Assembly (NCBI GenBank): GCA_964034945.1
Contig: OZ035961.1
Span: 46,860,184-46,924,183 of the forward strand
From: Chrysopilus asiliformis
Lineage: Eukaryota; Arthropoda; Insecta; Diptera; Rhagionidae
Reading direction: 5' to 3'
Length of the DNA stretch: 64,000 nt
Positions within the stretch are counted from its first letter, which is position 1, and each line of letters starts with the position of its first letter. Under the pieces are notes generated by a model. That model ran no database searches and was not told where the DNA came from. It saw only the letters and a list, made by a program, of their open reading frames with translations. Shown here piece after piece: positions 11,081-22,366 of this stretch. Both the position numbers and the translations under genes were made by a program.

Positions 11081-11419
11081 GTAAGTTCTAACTATTTTTT
11101 TCTATTTATTTATTTGTTTTTCATGAATTTTGAGCGCATTTCTGATTTCGCTATTGACGAAAATTTTTTTTCGCTTTTCGAAAATGGCGGCGTGTCTGAT
11201 GCGAAAAAATTTCCCAGCCCATTTTCGCCGTGTCGAACTTGATTAAACTTGTTTGATTTTGGAGTTTTGACTTTTTCTGTTACTTCGGGTGGTTTTTGCT
11301 AGAATTTTTTTTACAGACGGTATTTTGTGCGCAAGATCAAATCTATTGATTTCTGGAATTCATAAAAAAATGGCAGAAGCTGGCTAAAAAAGTAATTTCG
11401 TGTCATTTTCTGTTTATAG

Positions 11420-11697
11420 GGGACAACAACAAGTAATACAAATTTGGCATCATAACTGATTTTGTGGTACAAACTCGTCCAACATGGCGGACGACGAGCA
11501 GTTTTCTCTATGTTGGAATAATTTCAACAGTAATTTGTCGGCAGGATTTCATGAGTCGTTATGCCGTGAAGATTTAGTAGATGTAACATTAGCGGCCGAA
11601 GGACAATTGGTAAAAGCTCATCGGCTTGTCCTTTCAGTATGTTCACCGTATTTTCGGAAAATGTTTACACAAATGCCTGCCAACCAGCACGCTTTTG
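11420..11697 (+). CDS. mod(mdg4): mod(mdg4) common exon 2: start codon and first half of BTB domain
   Basis: Coding starts at 11484, after 64 nt of 5'UTR. It encodes 71 residues beginning [18 protein letters not shown], the signature N-terminus of the insect Ttk/Mod(mdg4)/Lola BTB group. Then comes [19 protein letters not shown] and the BTB core through [13 protein letters not shown]. It ends in phase 1 at a consensus donor (G|GTAAGT). Mod(mdg4) acts in the nucleus at chromatin insulators with Su(Hw) and CP190, in position-effect variegation and, by isoform, in meiotic pairing. The BTB domain mediates multimerisation. The start is certain from family alignment and the preceding CAAC context. 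Confidence 0.95.
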
Positions 11698-11764
11698 GTA
11701 AGTTTTTTTTTTTGCTTTGGCAAGCCGTTCTAAATTCTAAATTTCCTTGTTTTTTTCTCAATAG

Positions 11765-11904
11765 TTTTTCTTAAGGACGTTAGTCATTCAGCTTTGAAAG
11801 ACTTAATACAATTCATGTATTGCGGAGAAGTCAATGTAAAGCAAGACGCCCTACCTGCATTCATTAGTACAGCAGAAGCTTTACAAATTAAGGGGCTCAC
11901 CGAT
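11765..11904 (+). CDS. mod(mdg4): mod(mdg4) common exon 3: second half of BTB domain
   Basis: Follows a 67-nt intron whose acceptor is CTCAATAG. The phase-1 join makes [18 protein letters not shown], then [20 protein letters not shown] and LQIKGLTD, completing the BTB fold at residue about 118. It ends in phase 0 at GAT|GTAAGT. Both splice sites are consensus, and the joined protein lines up with Drosophila Mod(mdg4) without gaps across the domain. Confidence 0.95.
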
Positions 11905-12319
11905 GTAAGTACCTAGCAACTAGTACAATTTTACCACAGGTCTAGTCTGTTTTTTTTTTTACCAACGCGTCGTGTGCCGAGTTGATGCGCTGCTGCGCGT
12001 CGCGTCGTTTCATGCAACGGTAGAAGGCGGGACTTTTTATCACTTTGTTTGCATGGCTACCAATGAAGTTAAAACTTCTATTAAAGTTAAATTTTAGAAC
12101 ATTTTTCTTGCATTTATAAAATTTATTGGGAGATAATTAGACTTGATCCACATTTTACGATTACAATTAAAAAGTAAATTCAACGAGATTCGCTATAGAA
12201 AAAATTCCTGTCTTCCTCATTTCATTGTTTGTAGTGGTATTTGTGTTAATTTACTTGAATTATCTTTATTTTTTGGGCGTGTGCGAAACGGTTTCATTGC
12301 ATGGTAATTCCCGTTCGAA

Positions 12320-12450
12320 TTCCACGGGCTCTTCGGGGAGGTGTTCAAATTGTAAATTAAATGTTAGTGTTTTATACTAACAATAGCATTGAATTTACGA
12401 TTCGAACCAATTGAATCGTATCCGCCGATAAGGCCACAGTTGGAGTCTTC
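12320..12450. repeat. Decayed hairpin MITE with the TGTTAGTGTTTTA loop
   Basis: The loop TGTTAGTGTTTTATACTAACA and the right arm ATTTACGATTCGAACCA resemble those of hairpins at 19890-19993 and 49309-49430. The left arm is poorly conserved. Confidence 0.5.
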
Positions 12451-12734
12451 GATCCACATGCAATAAGGTAATTCCAAATGTCAGTAATCGATTGTGAGGG
12501 TTGAGTATTTTGAATCAAAAACTAAGGGAAATTTGATTTGGCAGATAAAATTAGATAAAGGAACACGATATTCATATTGCAATTCTTAAAAAAATTTTAG
12601 TATCAACACACTTTGTATGACCAACCCCTTCAACTTTTTCATGATAAAATATTTTCGCGAAAGGCATCGACCCCCTATTCCCCTCCGATGACTTCCTACA
12701 AAAGTTGACTTTAAATGGTTTGCTCCCAAGTATC

Positions 12735-13000
12735 TCGCTCCAAGAACATGTGTTCGATTGTGATTTTTTTTTATCGTTCGAAAAGGAGTTGCATTTTTGA
12801 GTGGCAAAGCTACTCTGTGTTCGAGTACTAAAAGAGTAATTTTATGATCTGTCGAATGTAGTCAGAATCTGAATTGCTCTTTTGAGGTTAAGGCTAACAA
12901 AACTGTGTCGAAACCAGGAAGGAAAATTATTTTGTATTAGATTTTTTGGATTCATCTTCATCTAAAGAAGAATTTCATTTGGTCACATATGCCATAGGGC
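12735..13000 (+). repeat. Dispersed repeat, copy 2 (partner at 10385-10660)
   Basis: Diverged direct copy sharing TTTTGAGGTTA, TTTGTATTAGATTTTTTGGA and GAAGAATTTC. The 12946-13176 open frame inside it is not protein-like. Confidence 0.55.
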
Positions 13001-13829
13001 AGTGTTGTCAAGTTAAGGAAGAAATATCAAAATCTGTTTTAACTGGTTTTATGCTACTTGTTTTTGAGAAGTGCTCGACTCCCAAGTGGAGGTGCTCGAG
13101 ATCTGCTCTAGAATACCTTGCTCTGAATCGGCCAGTCGAATTTGTCATAAGTGAAAGTTTCATTTATTTCTGTTGAATTTTTGTTGAAGATTTAACATAT
13201 TTTTTAAGGGTAATTTGACGTCGCTGAATCAGAATCTTTTTTTTTTTTGGAAACTATTTTTTCTAATCACAAAATTATAAAAGCTACTTTAATCGCCGTG
13301 GTGTGATATCAGTATACGGAAACGAGACTTTTATGTATATAAATATTTCTCTAAAATTTTTGCATGCGATATTGCAAAAATAATAGAAAAAATTTTGATT
13401 GGTGTTGTGCTGTGAAATTTTTCGAATTGTGGATATTTTGATTAAAATGAACGCGGGAAATAAAAAAAATTGCAGCAGCAATAGCAGCACTCATAATTTT
13501 GCGTAGGAGGCAAAAGACGCAACGCAAAATATGGGTGAGAACACAAACATTGTTGCACGAATTGAGAAATTTTCAATCGACCAGCATAACACCAACCTTG
13601 TTGCACGAATTGAGAACACTTTTTTTTGTTTACTTTAAAACCCAAAACGAAACAAATTCTCGTTCCCACAAAACAATTCCCTGAAATGTCAAAATATATC
13701 AAAACGTTTTGAAGACCGGAGACGCATTAAAGAGACTCTCATTAGTAGCTACACGGCAAGAAACTTAAGTCTCCCAAGAGACCCTAGAGACTTCATACTT
13801 GGAGACAAATCTCCGGTCTCCGAAGTGTA

Positions 13830-14736
13830 CCAGGGCTGTTAGTTGAAATTTGCCGGTTTTTTTCGATAAAGAAAACACTTAATTCTCAAGGGAATCTCAA
13901 AAAAATTTTATTCAAAGTATTGATCATTGGATTTTACACATTTTGCCCATCTTTCAGGCAAATCATGGATACCATTCCAAAAGAACTTGTTCTCTTTCGA
14001 GGAAAACCATTCGACGAGCCATTTTTCGACTTCTTCAAAATTGGCGAAGCGCTGGTCTGCGAGTGAATGTCCCATCGATGCGTTTTCGCATCGTGATAGT
14101 CGGACGGTGCGAGGTCTGGATAGTACGGCGGGTGCGGTAATACTTCGCATCCAAGTGATTTGAACACTTTTTTGACTGATTTTGCTGTGTGAGACAACGC
14201 GTTGTCATGCTGCAAAATCACCTTACCATGTCTTTCAGCGTATTGCGGACGTTTTTTGATCAATTCATGGTTCAAATTGATCATTTGTTGTCGGTAGCGA
14301 TCAGTATCAACTGTTTCTCCAGGTTTCAACAGTTCATAATATACGACACCAATCTGGTTCCACCAGACACGTTTTTTGTCCTGGATGTTGAAATCACCAC
14401 TTTTGGATTGTCGAAACCACGTCTCATATGTTCTTATGGTTGGGGAATGATCACCGTAAGTTTCTACCAGCAAACGATGGCTTTCAGCGGCCTTTTTCTT
14501 TTGATTAAAGAGAAAAAGTAATGCGTGCCGCGAATGCACGTTTTCAGGCACAAAACTTGACATTTTCAAACAGCTTTAACGCTATGACGTTGTTATTTTG
14601 ACGGAACGTAACTTGTGTAGTTTTGAAGATTAATGTCAGTAGAAAAATATGACATAGATGCCAAATCGTAGAAATGTATACATATCTCTAGCGACAGCTA
14701 TTAGTAAAACCGGCAAATTTCAACTAACACCCCTGG
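13830..14736 (-). mobile_element. Internally deleted mariner element, copy 2
   Basis: 907 bp, inverted relative to copy 1, with the same terminal repeats (CCAGGGCTGTTAGTTGAAAT at the left, one mismatch to copy 1) and TA at 13828-13829 and 14737-14738. Its transposase frame carries the same internal deletion as copy 1, so both derive from one deleted ancestor that was mobilised in trans. Confidence 0.93.
13908..14569 (-). pseudogene. Mariner transposase remnant, copy 2
   Basis: Open from 14569 to 13934. It keeps the N-terminal DNA-binding region, then jumps (DKKRVWWNQIGVVYY) over the same missing segment as copy 1, with Asn where the first catalytic Asp belongs. HDNALSHTAK and PDLAPSDYH, which carry the second and third Asp, are kept. 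Extra bases after DYH shift the frame, and the normal C-terminus continues in the frame ending at 13908. Not catalytic. Confidence 0.9.
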
Positions 14737-15002
14737 TATACACAGGTCTCTTTGTATGCAGAGGCGAAATTTTTGGTCTAAGAGACCAAAGTCTCTCGTC
14801 GTGTATTTCTACCTTAACAGTTCTCAAAATATTTGAGAAAATTCGGTTTTTGAAAGTATTTCAAAAACTGGATTTTTATGAACAAAAAAAATATACCCAA
14901 ATTTATAGGAAAAAAGAATTTCTGCATTGTTTTGCTTTAATGGTTTACACGTATCTCTAACGGTTCTCAACATATTTAAAAAAAAGTTTTTTTTTTTTTG
15001 AA

Positions 15003-15077
15003 AATTTCTCAGAAACTGCGCTATTACTCGCGCTAATTTCTCAGAAACTGCGCTATTACTCGCGCTAATTTCTCAAA
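15003..15077 (+). repeat. Tandem repeat, 32-nt unit, about 2.3 copies
   Basis: AATTTCTCAGAAACTGCGCT followed by ATTACTCGCGCT occurs twice back to back, and a third unit begins AATTTCTCA. Confidence 0.85.
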
Positions 15078-15643
15078 AACGTATCTTTAAGACACTTGGC
15101 ACACCGAATGCGAATTCGTACCGCATTGCGAAAAAGTTCAAGTTTACCACGCGATCTTATATCATATGTCATCTACATGAGCTCTAATTTTGCAGATACC
15201 GCAAGGGTTCTGTTGATCACAACCGATAATATTTGTGTTGCCAGAAATTAAGTAATGTGTTGAAGGAGTCGGATAGTGTGTTGAGGGAATTATTAAAATA
15301 AGCGAGAGCAACTAATGGGATGAAAAAGTAGAACGGGTTGTTCATACAAAGTGTGTTGGTACTAACATTTTTCAAGAATTACAAGATGAGCATCGTTTTC
15401 GTTAGAAACCTAACTTTTGTAGGGGCGATAGAAACGTCCGATATGCAAAAATATTAAGGGTCGGCCATACAAAGTTTCCTTTCGAAGAGAACCGGTTCTC
15501 AATATTATTAACTTTTTCTTCTAAAAACCATTGATTCGTATATAAGAATTCATTGTAACTTCTTTCATCGTAATATTTATACAAACACTTTTTCTGCTGT
15601 GTTATATCGAACAATATTTAAAAAATAATCGTTTTATTTTCAG

Positions 15644-16265
15644 GGTGAGCCAGCGCCTTCACAATCGCCAGCTAAGCCATCAACACCAGCCCCATCACAA
15701 ACAATACCTGCGCCAACAATGACAGCGACATCGCCTCGAGCGCGTCAACAGAGAAGTACAACATCAAGATCATATAAATTAGAATCAGAAGATAGTGGAG
15801 ATGATAAGCAAACGCAAATAGTTTTACAACAAACACAATCAATAGTACAATCTCAGAAAAGGCCAGCAGCACAGCGTAGTATTACACCACATACAATACC
15901 ATCGGTGAAAAGAGCGAAAGTTAATGATCCGCTAGAAGCCACCGATCCAACTCAAATAACCGTTCAAACTGTCGCCGATAATAAATCAAGTGGTGAACCA
16001 GAATTTATTGACTTGCCAATAGATTTACCCACCAAATCGGAGCCCGACTATGCCGAAGATACTGGCGAGGTTGAGGCTGCTGAACAGGATGCGACCTATG
16101 TTGAAGATGACTCCTACGGTGATATGAAATATGATGAAAGCTATTTTACGGAAAATGATGAATCGGCGGCAGCACCAACAACATCGACAACGGTTAAACA
16201 AACTGGATCATTCTCGGAATCATATGTTAGCGACGCAGGTGACCAATCAACAACAGAAGCTCAAG
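15644..16265 (+). CDS. mod(mdg4): mod(mdg4) common exon 4: linker region shared by all isoforms
   Basis: Acceptor TTTTCAG ends at 15643. The exon opens in phase 0 with GEPAPSQSPAKPSTP. The 207 residues are Pro/Ser/Thr/Gln-rich and then acidic. Landmarks shared with Drosophila Mod(mdg4) are VKRAKVNDPLEATD, EFIDLPIDLPTKSEPDYAED, TYVEDDSYGDMKYDESYFTE and the terminal DQSTTEAQ. The exon ends in phase 1 (CAA G|GTTAGT). Reading through the donor gives a stop two codons later, so a downstream exon is needed. The common protein is 325 residues. In Drosophila this is the exon from which all isoforms diverge and the 5' partner in trans-splicing. Confidence 0.93.
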
Positions 16266-19200
16266 GTTAGTTACAATCATTCAAACTAGTCGAATTGGTG
16301 AGGTTAAGAAAGATTAAGCAATGAACTTTTACGAAATAAAGTTGAAGTTTGAATTTCATAATGAAAGACAGTGCGAATAACTTTTATCAACTAACATTTT
16401 CTTGGTATTTATTTTTGTTAGTTACTAACAATTTGCACACAAGAAATATTCTAACCATGTGGGATTTAATTTGTCTCAAAAAAAAAAACAATTTACGTAA
16501 ACTTGTATATCTTTTAGAAATGTCATTAAATCTCGATACTTGAACACTTAGAAAATTGTCGTGTTAATCTGGTAAATACAATAGGACTTAATTCTATTCA
16601 AAATAGGAGAACGAATCGGCCTGCGTTTTAGAGGTTTTCGAGGCAATCGAAAAGCTCGAACAAATCTACGATCCAAATTTCAGTATTTATTTTTATAAAA
16701 CTCAGATGAATTACACCTCTGTATTTAAAAAATTTCTGATGAAGTCCTAGTCAATATTTGTGCACAAATTTCATTTATGTCACTTTACAGGCAGAAACAA
16801 TGAATACTTGTTTGGCATATGTACCATTCGTGGGTGTGTCATATGTGGTTTCTACGTATAAGTGAACGATGACTGCAGGCTAATAAAGAGTACTATATCG
16901 CAAATATGGATCTGCACTTGCTGGAGTGCAATTTCAACTGATTGGAAAAAATTCAATACCAGTATCGTTCCGCCTGTCGAGCAGCGTCACTTTGTATTTT
17001 TCTTTATGCTAAAATGCTTTTTTTGAAAATGTAAAACTGAAATTTCGTTATATCTGGACATACCTGGGAGCTTTCCGCAACGAATAAAAATTAGACATGC
17101 TTATTCGGGAATCCGAAGTAGCATTAAGTTTGTTCGATTTTCCCTCAATTTGTATTCTTGAATCTGCTGCGTTTGACTTTCGCACGTTTTGGGGGTAGAA
17201 GAATTACTCGTTGCAAATTTCAGAGTACCATTTGAGTGGCGAATCCAATCAACTGAATTTGATTTTACGTTTTAACTTCGGATTCCAGAATAGCCATGAG
17301 AAATTGCGAACAACTAAACTTTAGCACAATCTCACACCAAATTCTTTTCTATGATTACAACTAACAAAGAATATAAACCGTGATTTGTTGTTCCCTCATC
17401 CATCAACCAAAGGTATAATTCGACATTAAAGAATCGTTCCCTAATCTTCGGAAGTATCGATAGAAAAAGGTTTTTTTTCAATTTAACCTAAAATACATTT
17501 TTACATATCAGTCCTAAATTTCGTTTACCTTTTTGAATCAATAATACACTAAAAAATAATTATCAAAGATTATAATGTTGTAAATATTAGAAAGAGTTCT
17601 TAAAAGGGGTTCCAGGTGAATTTGTCTTGAGATTCAAACTTCTAGCAATATGAAAAAAGCGATTTTTGATCTATAGATAAACGTTTACATTTCACGGATT
17701 GTCCTTGTCGCTTAAATTTAAATCTTAATTGATCATTGCTAAATCTTGCTCACAGCTACGTAATTTCAGAAAGATAGTAAAAATTGGTAGTACGAACTTT
17801 TTTTTTTTAGTATTTAAACGTTAAAGCGGTGTTAAACAAGTAGTCAATTAGAAGTCAGTAAATATTTCTTTTTTTTTACCGTCCTTCTGAAACTTTTATT
17901 AAACTATATTATATTTCAATTTTTATATATATTTGACAATATTTTATTATGTATAAATAACAAAGTACTGAGTATTTCGCGATTTTTTATGCGAATTGAG
18001 TTGAAAACATTGCCAATCGATTCCGGCTGTTTTCCTCGCACTTGTATTTTCGGTACGCATGTGCACGCGTCGCTTTCGTTGAAAAACAAAATACAGCTGC
18101 TTGATTTTCAATGCTGTGCTAAATTTTCGTTTAGTATTTTTTTCAAATACTAAAATTTCGTTTAATATTATTTCAAGAATCGCGGTATATCTTGATTCTT
18201 GGTTCGTGTTGTGTTAATTTTTGAAGTTTTTAATCAATTATGATTCGGGGTTCGGAAAACTTTCGACACAGTTCCATCAATTCTGATTGAACATTTTTTT
18301 TCATGTTGAGGCCAGTTGTAATATCGGTTATTCTTCTTAAATGCCCATAAACGCGGAAGTCGGAGTTGAAATGAATTTACGTGGAGTTTTGTGTTTAGTG
18401 AGTGTTGTAAGAGGTTCCAATTGAAGAGGCGAAGAAGACAAGCAAAAAAAAAGTTCGTGATTTTTATAGGTGGGTATCATTTATTATTTTATTTTTGACT
18501 TTTACCATTAAATATATATATATATATAATTACATTTTTTAAAAGTTGCCTATATTTAAAGTGTACTTTTCAGTACATTTAAAGTGTAAACTTTTAATTG
18601 GGAAATTTTTTTGATCGAAAATGGTATTTTCAAATTAAAACAAAGAAACACTAACAGAGATATTTGATAGTCAATCGTCTTTTCTTAAAAGGTGTTTGGT
18701 ATTACGGTAAGATATTTTATATGGTTGTTGCAAAACGCCAAAATAAAAAAAATCGTTTTGCTCGACATCTTTTTTAAAGCTTTAATTTAACTTGCTTTTT
18801 AACAATAAGACTTGAATTGCCTGTCGAAATTTCTCTATTGTTTTAATGTTTATTACTATGAAATATTGATAGTTCCGAAATAGTTTTTTTTACATTCAAT
18901 ATGTTTGTTTTTCCAATGAAACTAACATTAATTTTAAAATCTATTTTGGATCTGGTAAGTTTTTTTTTCAATGCTTTTTCAAATATAAATCATGACTCCT
19001 TAAGTCGATTTATGTCGTCAAGCTTGAAAAATCGACACCAGCAATGGGAGATTTGTCTGACAATGAAAATCCATTTAAGATGTTGTACTCTCATAACTAC
19101 ATGTAATAGAAACATGTAATTTTAGCTTGATTTCAAATAAAATGTGCTGGTTGAATGGCTTGTTGAAATAATTCAGCAAGTGTTCCTTACTCTCCGTTTA

Positions 19201-19425
19201 CAGATATTTCGGTTTTGATACAGATTAAAAATTGATGTTTTTTTTTATGAAAAAATGTTTTAAATTCTTACAATTCCTATTTTAAATTTAATTTTTGATC
19301 TGGATCGCTGTAAACGTGATTGACGTAAGATGCGTTCATGTCGATAATTTCGGGAAGTTTTAACGTTAACAGAAGAATCGCTTTAACTTTAATACCCTAA
19401 TTTGTTGTGTGACAGTTTTGTTTAG
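16266..19425 (+). other. mod(mdg4): Start of the 20.5-kb mod(mdg4) intron
   Basis: AT-rich, no clear coding region. Around 18000-18470 the sequence is less AT-rich and ends in a donor-like TTTTTATAG|GTGGGT (listed separately). Confidence 0.5.
18340..18469 (+). promoter_or_regulatory. Possible alternative non-coding first exon inside the intron
   Basis: A stretch of UTR-like composition (AAGTCGGAGTTGAAATG, GAAGAGGCGAAGAAGACAAG) ends at a donor-like GTGGGT. A GC-richer area at 18000-18070 lies upstream. Inference only: Drosophila mod(mdg4) has internal promoters in its 3' half, but nothing here proves transcription. Confidence 0.2.
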
Positions 19426-19464
19426 AAGTTCCTTTCGACAAAAAAGATTTGAAGCAATTACAAG
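19426..19464 (+). CDS. mod(mdg4): Possible 39-nt in-frame cassette exon
   Basis: Lies between TTTGTTTAG and a consensus donor (CAAG|GTAGGT). Spliced after the common exon it reads EVPFDKKDLKQLQ and leaves phase 1 again, so it could be inserted without breaking any isoform. Such a fit has a modest chance of arising randomly in a 20-kb intron. No family evidence. Confidence 0.25.
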
Positions 19465-19643
19465 GTAGGTAATTTTTTTTTTTAAATAAAGCCAAAATAA
19501 TAAAACAAATTGTTTTTAAATATTTTTTTTAACTTAAAATTGACAATTTGTTTTTCCAATATTTTGACGAAACATTTCATGGTTATGAAAATTAAGACAC
19601 GATTTTAGAATATAGAATTGTTTAATATGACAGTCTCAATATG

Positions 19644-19879
19644 ATATGAGGGGGTTAGAATGACAGTGAAGTAAGTCACTTTTCATTTTTCATGAGTAAT
19701 CAAGGGTTTTGTGAACATGTATGTAAAAAACTCATAATATTACCCAACCCTATTCACCGCAAGCGTCTTATCAGTAATAGTGTAGTTATTAGTATTTATT
19801 ACAAACATTAGTTTAAGTGAAAAAGTGACTTAGTTAATGAAAAGTGACTTACTTCACTATTATTCTGACCCCCTCATAT
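19644..19879. repeat. MITE with ~45-bp terminal inverted repeats
   Basis: ATATGAGGGGGTTAGAATGA at 19644 and GACCCCCTCATAT ending at 19879 are inverted. The AGTGAAGTAAGTCACTTTTC block just inside is also mirrored. Confidence 0.85.
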
Positions 19880-19889
19880 ATAAAGTAAG

Positions 19890-19993
19890 GACCCTATCGC
19901 CGAATACGAGACAGTGGTTCGAATCGTAAATTGTTTTATATCAATATTAAATTTACGATTCGAACCAGTCGAATCATATTCGGCGATAATGGC
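19890..19993. repeat. Hairpin MITE
   Basis: Inverted arms TATCGCCGAATACGA / TCATATTCGGCGATA and TTCGAATCGTAAATT / AATTTACGATTCGAA. Related to hairpins at 12320 and 49309. Confidence 0.75.
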
Positions 19994-20175
19994 TCAAGGA
20001 GTCTAGAATAATTAACAGGAAAAGGCAATTTTTTTTTATTACATTAGTGTATAGCACGGATCTGCCACAATATTATTTCTGATGCATGGCATCAGAAGTA
20101 ATATTGTAGCAAATACGTGCCATAGCCTAAAAAAGTGTATGAAGTGAAAAACTTGAATCCTAACCATGAAATAGT

Positions 20176-20304
20176 ATCACCCCGATTGCGAGTGTCGTGT
20201 CGTTTTAGACAAGAGTCGTTTCACGTGTTGTTAGTGTTTTACTACCAACAACAACACGTAAAACGACTTGTCGAAAACGACACGACACTCGCAATCGGGG
20301 TGAT
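20176..20304. repeat. Hairpin MITE, near-perfect palindrome
   Basis: ATCACCCCGATTGCGAGTGT at the left is exactly mirrored at the right end. The centre carries the TGTTAGTGTTTTACTACCAA loop. The open frame 20135-20359 runs through it and is not a gene. Confidence 0.88.
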
Positions 20305-21248
20305 TATAATCTCAAAATATATTTTAGTATTTAAATCAATTTTAATAGATAAAATTTAATAAAAGTAAAGGTTTTTTTTTGTGTTGAATAAACAATATTT
20401 ACGCAAGGAGTATCTGTTAAATAATTTAATTGACTTTTTATGAACATATAAAACAACTTTTTTTTATCGTAATAAGTCCAAAGGTTCTGAATTATTAAAA
20501 TAGTTTAAATGGCTTGTAGGCAATCGTAATTTGCGGAGTTTATTTCCAAAACTCCATCTCCGGAAAATAATTTTGAAAAAACGCGAATATTATAAGAAGT
20601 CCACAAAATGGTTTGGAATTGCGAATCTAAGAGCCTATTATGGAATACGATCTAAGCTAATAGATTTCATGTCGATTGTTGAAAGCTTTGATCTCATTGG
20701 TCAAAAAGTTTCAATCGTAATCGTTCGCCTGATTTGGACTTAACATTCTGGAAATATCAAACTTGATTTTTTGGTGGCGGGGGTGGAGCTAAATTATCGA
20801 ACATGCTTTGCCAAATAAATATTTGGCATTTATAACTATTATGGAAGTCGCAGTGAGGATCTGACGACAAAAAGTCACCGACTGATTTTGGCATGCAAGC
20901 AGAGAACAAAAAATCTAGAGAATAAACTCAGAACAAATTTTTAGAGAAAATTTTTCCACTGAGATGAAGCAAGAGGATTCGATGTAACGGAAAAAATTAT
21001 CCATTCGATTCCTCCATCTCATTGAATAGATACGACGAAAATGATTAGAAAATATTCTCTCTGCTTCGTGCTCCCTAGTCTAAAAGTAATTAACTTTTAG
21101 GCCGTAGCTAGTGAATGATAGGGACATTTTTCCCCCCTTCGAAGGGGTAAAAAATTTGTTCGGCAGAGTTTTTTCTATATACTTTATTCTATGATGCAAG
21201 TATGAATGTCGCGCATGGCTTCAATTCTGCATCAATTTGCTAGTAATT
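20305..21248 (+). other. Intron segment, nothing recognised
   Basis: No repeat pairing or protein-like frame was found. A 20531-20743 frame is not like any known family. Confidence 0.4.
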
Positions 21249-21367
21249 ATCACCCCCTATTGTGAATGTCGTGTCGTTTTCGATAAGCCGTTTCAGGTGT
21301 TAGTGTTTTTCTACCAACAACACGTAAAGCGACTCATCGAAAACGACGCGGCAATTGTAATATGGGT
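21249..21367. repeat. Hairpin MITE, diverged copy of 20176-20304
   Basis: Shares ATCACCCC, GTGTCGTTTT, the loop GTTAGTGTTTTTCTACCAAC and the mirrored right arm, with more mismatches than the first copy. Confidence 0.8.
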
Positions 21368-21548
21368 GAATGCTTGGAAATTAATAGCACCATAAAAGTT
21401 ACGGTGACGTCTCGGAAGGTCACTTCATCGAGACATCGGTATTACAGAACTCAGACTGCGTTTGAATGCATTACGATGAGCTGTCAAGTCTGAATGCACT
21501 ATGATGAACTGTCAAGTTTGAATTTGGCCGACTTGACAGCTCATCGTA

Positions 21549-22290
21549 AAGCCCGGTTTATACACTTAAAGTAACTCGCGGCAAGTAAAGAGAGGCAAGT
21601 AGTTTGCTTAGTTTACACGTTTCAAGTAAATAATTTCAAGTAGAATGACAGCCGAAGAAAAACAACCTAAAATTTTCTGAGAAAAAATATTACTTTTGTG
21701 GAAAAATTTGAGAATTTTGACCTAAAATAGACATGGGTAACAGTAAAATTTCGTGCGCTGATACAGTAGGGCAAGCTGTATCAGCGCAGTGCGTTAACGC
21801 AATTGCGCCATATGGCGCAGCGGTTGGAACCATCGTCATTATGGCTGCGCTTTTTTGCCGCGCTGTCAATTCGTTGTGTGAAACAGTAAATTTTTCGATC
21901 AAGAGGAGGAACAAACAAAATAACTCAATACGGCGCTGTGTATCATATGTATTTACAATAGACATGAGATACAGTGCTGAGTTGAGTTATTGCGCTAACA
22001 AGACCCATGAAAAGAGAATATGTACATAACAAGAAATTGTATTTTTGGGCTTGTCTATAAGTCAATGTGCGAGAAAGCAAGACAAGGCGATATTTCCCCT
22101 CTATCGTATATGTTATGTTATGTGCGCTATTGCGCTACTAAAATTTTTATTCGCGTGTCAGCGCAGTATACTGTACCAACGCAATGGCGCAACTCAGCGC
22201 TGCGTTACCCATGTCTAACCTAAAACTGTTGCCGACGAGTTTTTTTTTATAGCGATTTTTGTCCCAGCAGCGGACGTGTTTTTTTGAGTA
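21549..22290. mobile_element. Third copy of the ACTTGCCGCAAGT MITE, split by a hAT-like insertion
   Basis: 21549-21727 matches the inner right arm of 9880-10340 (GGCAAGTAAAGAGAGGCAAG, GTAGAATGACAGCCGAAG), and the match resumes at 22218 with AACTGTTGCCGACGAG. The 490 bp between is the inserted element listed next. Confidence 0.82.
21728..22217. mobile_element. 490-bp hAT-like element with 8-bp TSD
   Basis: Ends TAGACATGGGTAAC and GTTACCCATGTCTA are perfect inverted repeats. ACCTAAAA is duplicated on both sides (21720-21727 and 22218-22225), and the uninterrupted sequence is visible in the sister MITE near 10038. The interior is rich in TGCGC/GCGCA words. Open frames at 21733-22029 and 21690-21965 have no family likeness. 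Confidence 0.88.
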
Positions 22291-22366
22291 ACAATTTTAT
22301 AACGGTTTAAATTTTTTTTTTTTTTAAAAAAGCTTGGGACGTTTCCATGGCAGTGTAACTCAGTTT

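Larger units (their letters stand above)
13749..14805. mobile_element. MITE interrupted by the second mariner
   Basis: The left part (13749-13829; TACACGGCAAGAAAC and GAGAC/GTCTC words) and the right part (14737-14805; GTCTCTCGTCGTGTA) look like the two ends of one GTCTC-rich element. The mariner copy sits between them, flanked by TA. Confidence 0.55.
11905..15643 (+). other. mod(mdg4): mod(mdg4) intron between BTB and linker exons
   Basis: A 3.7-kb intron filled with repeats: a decayed hairpin MITE near 12320-12450, the repeat copy at 12735-13000, a mariner inside another MITE (13749-14805), and a 32-nt tandem repeat near 15003-15077. The rest shows no coding signal. Confidence 0.7.
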
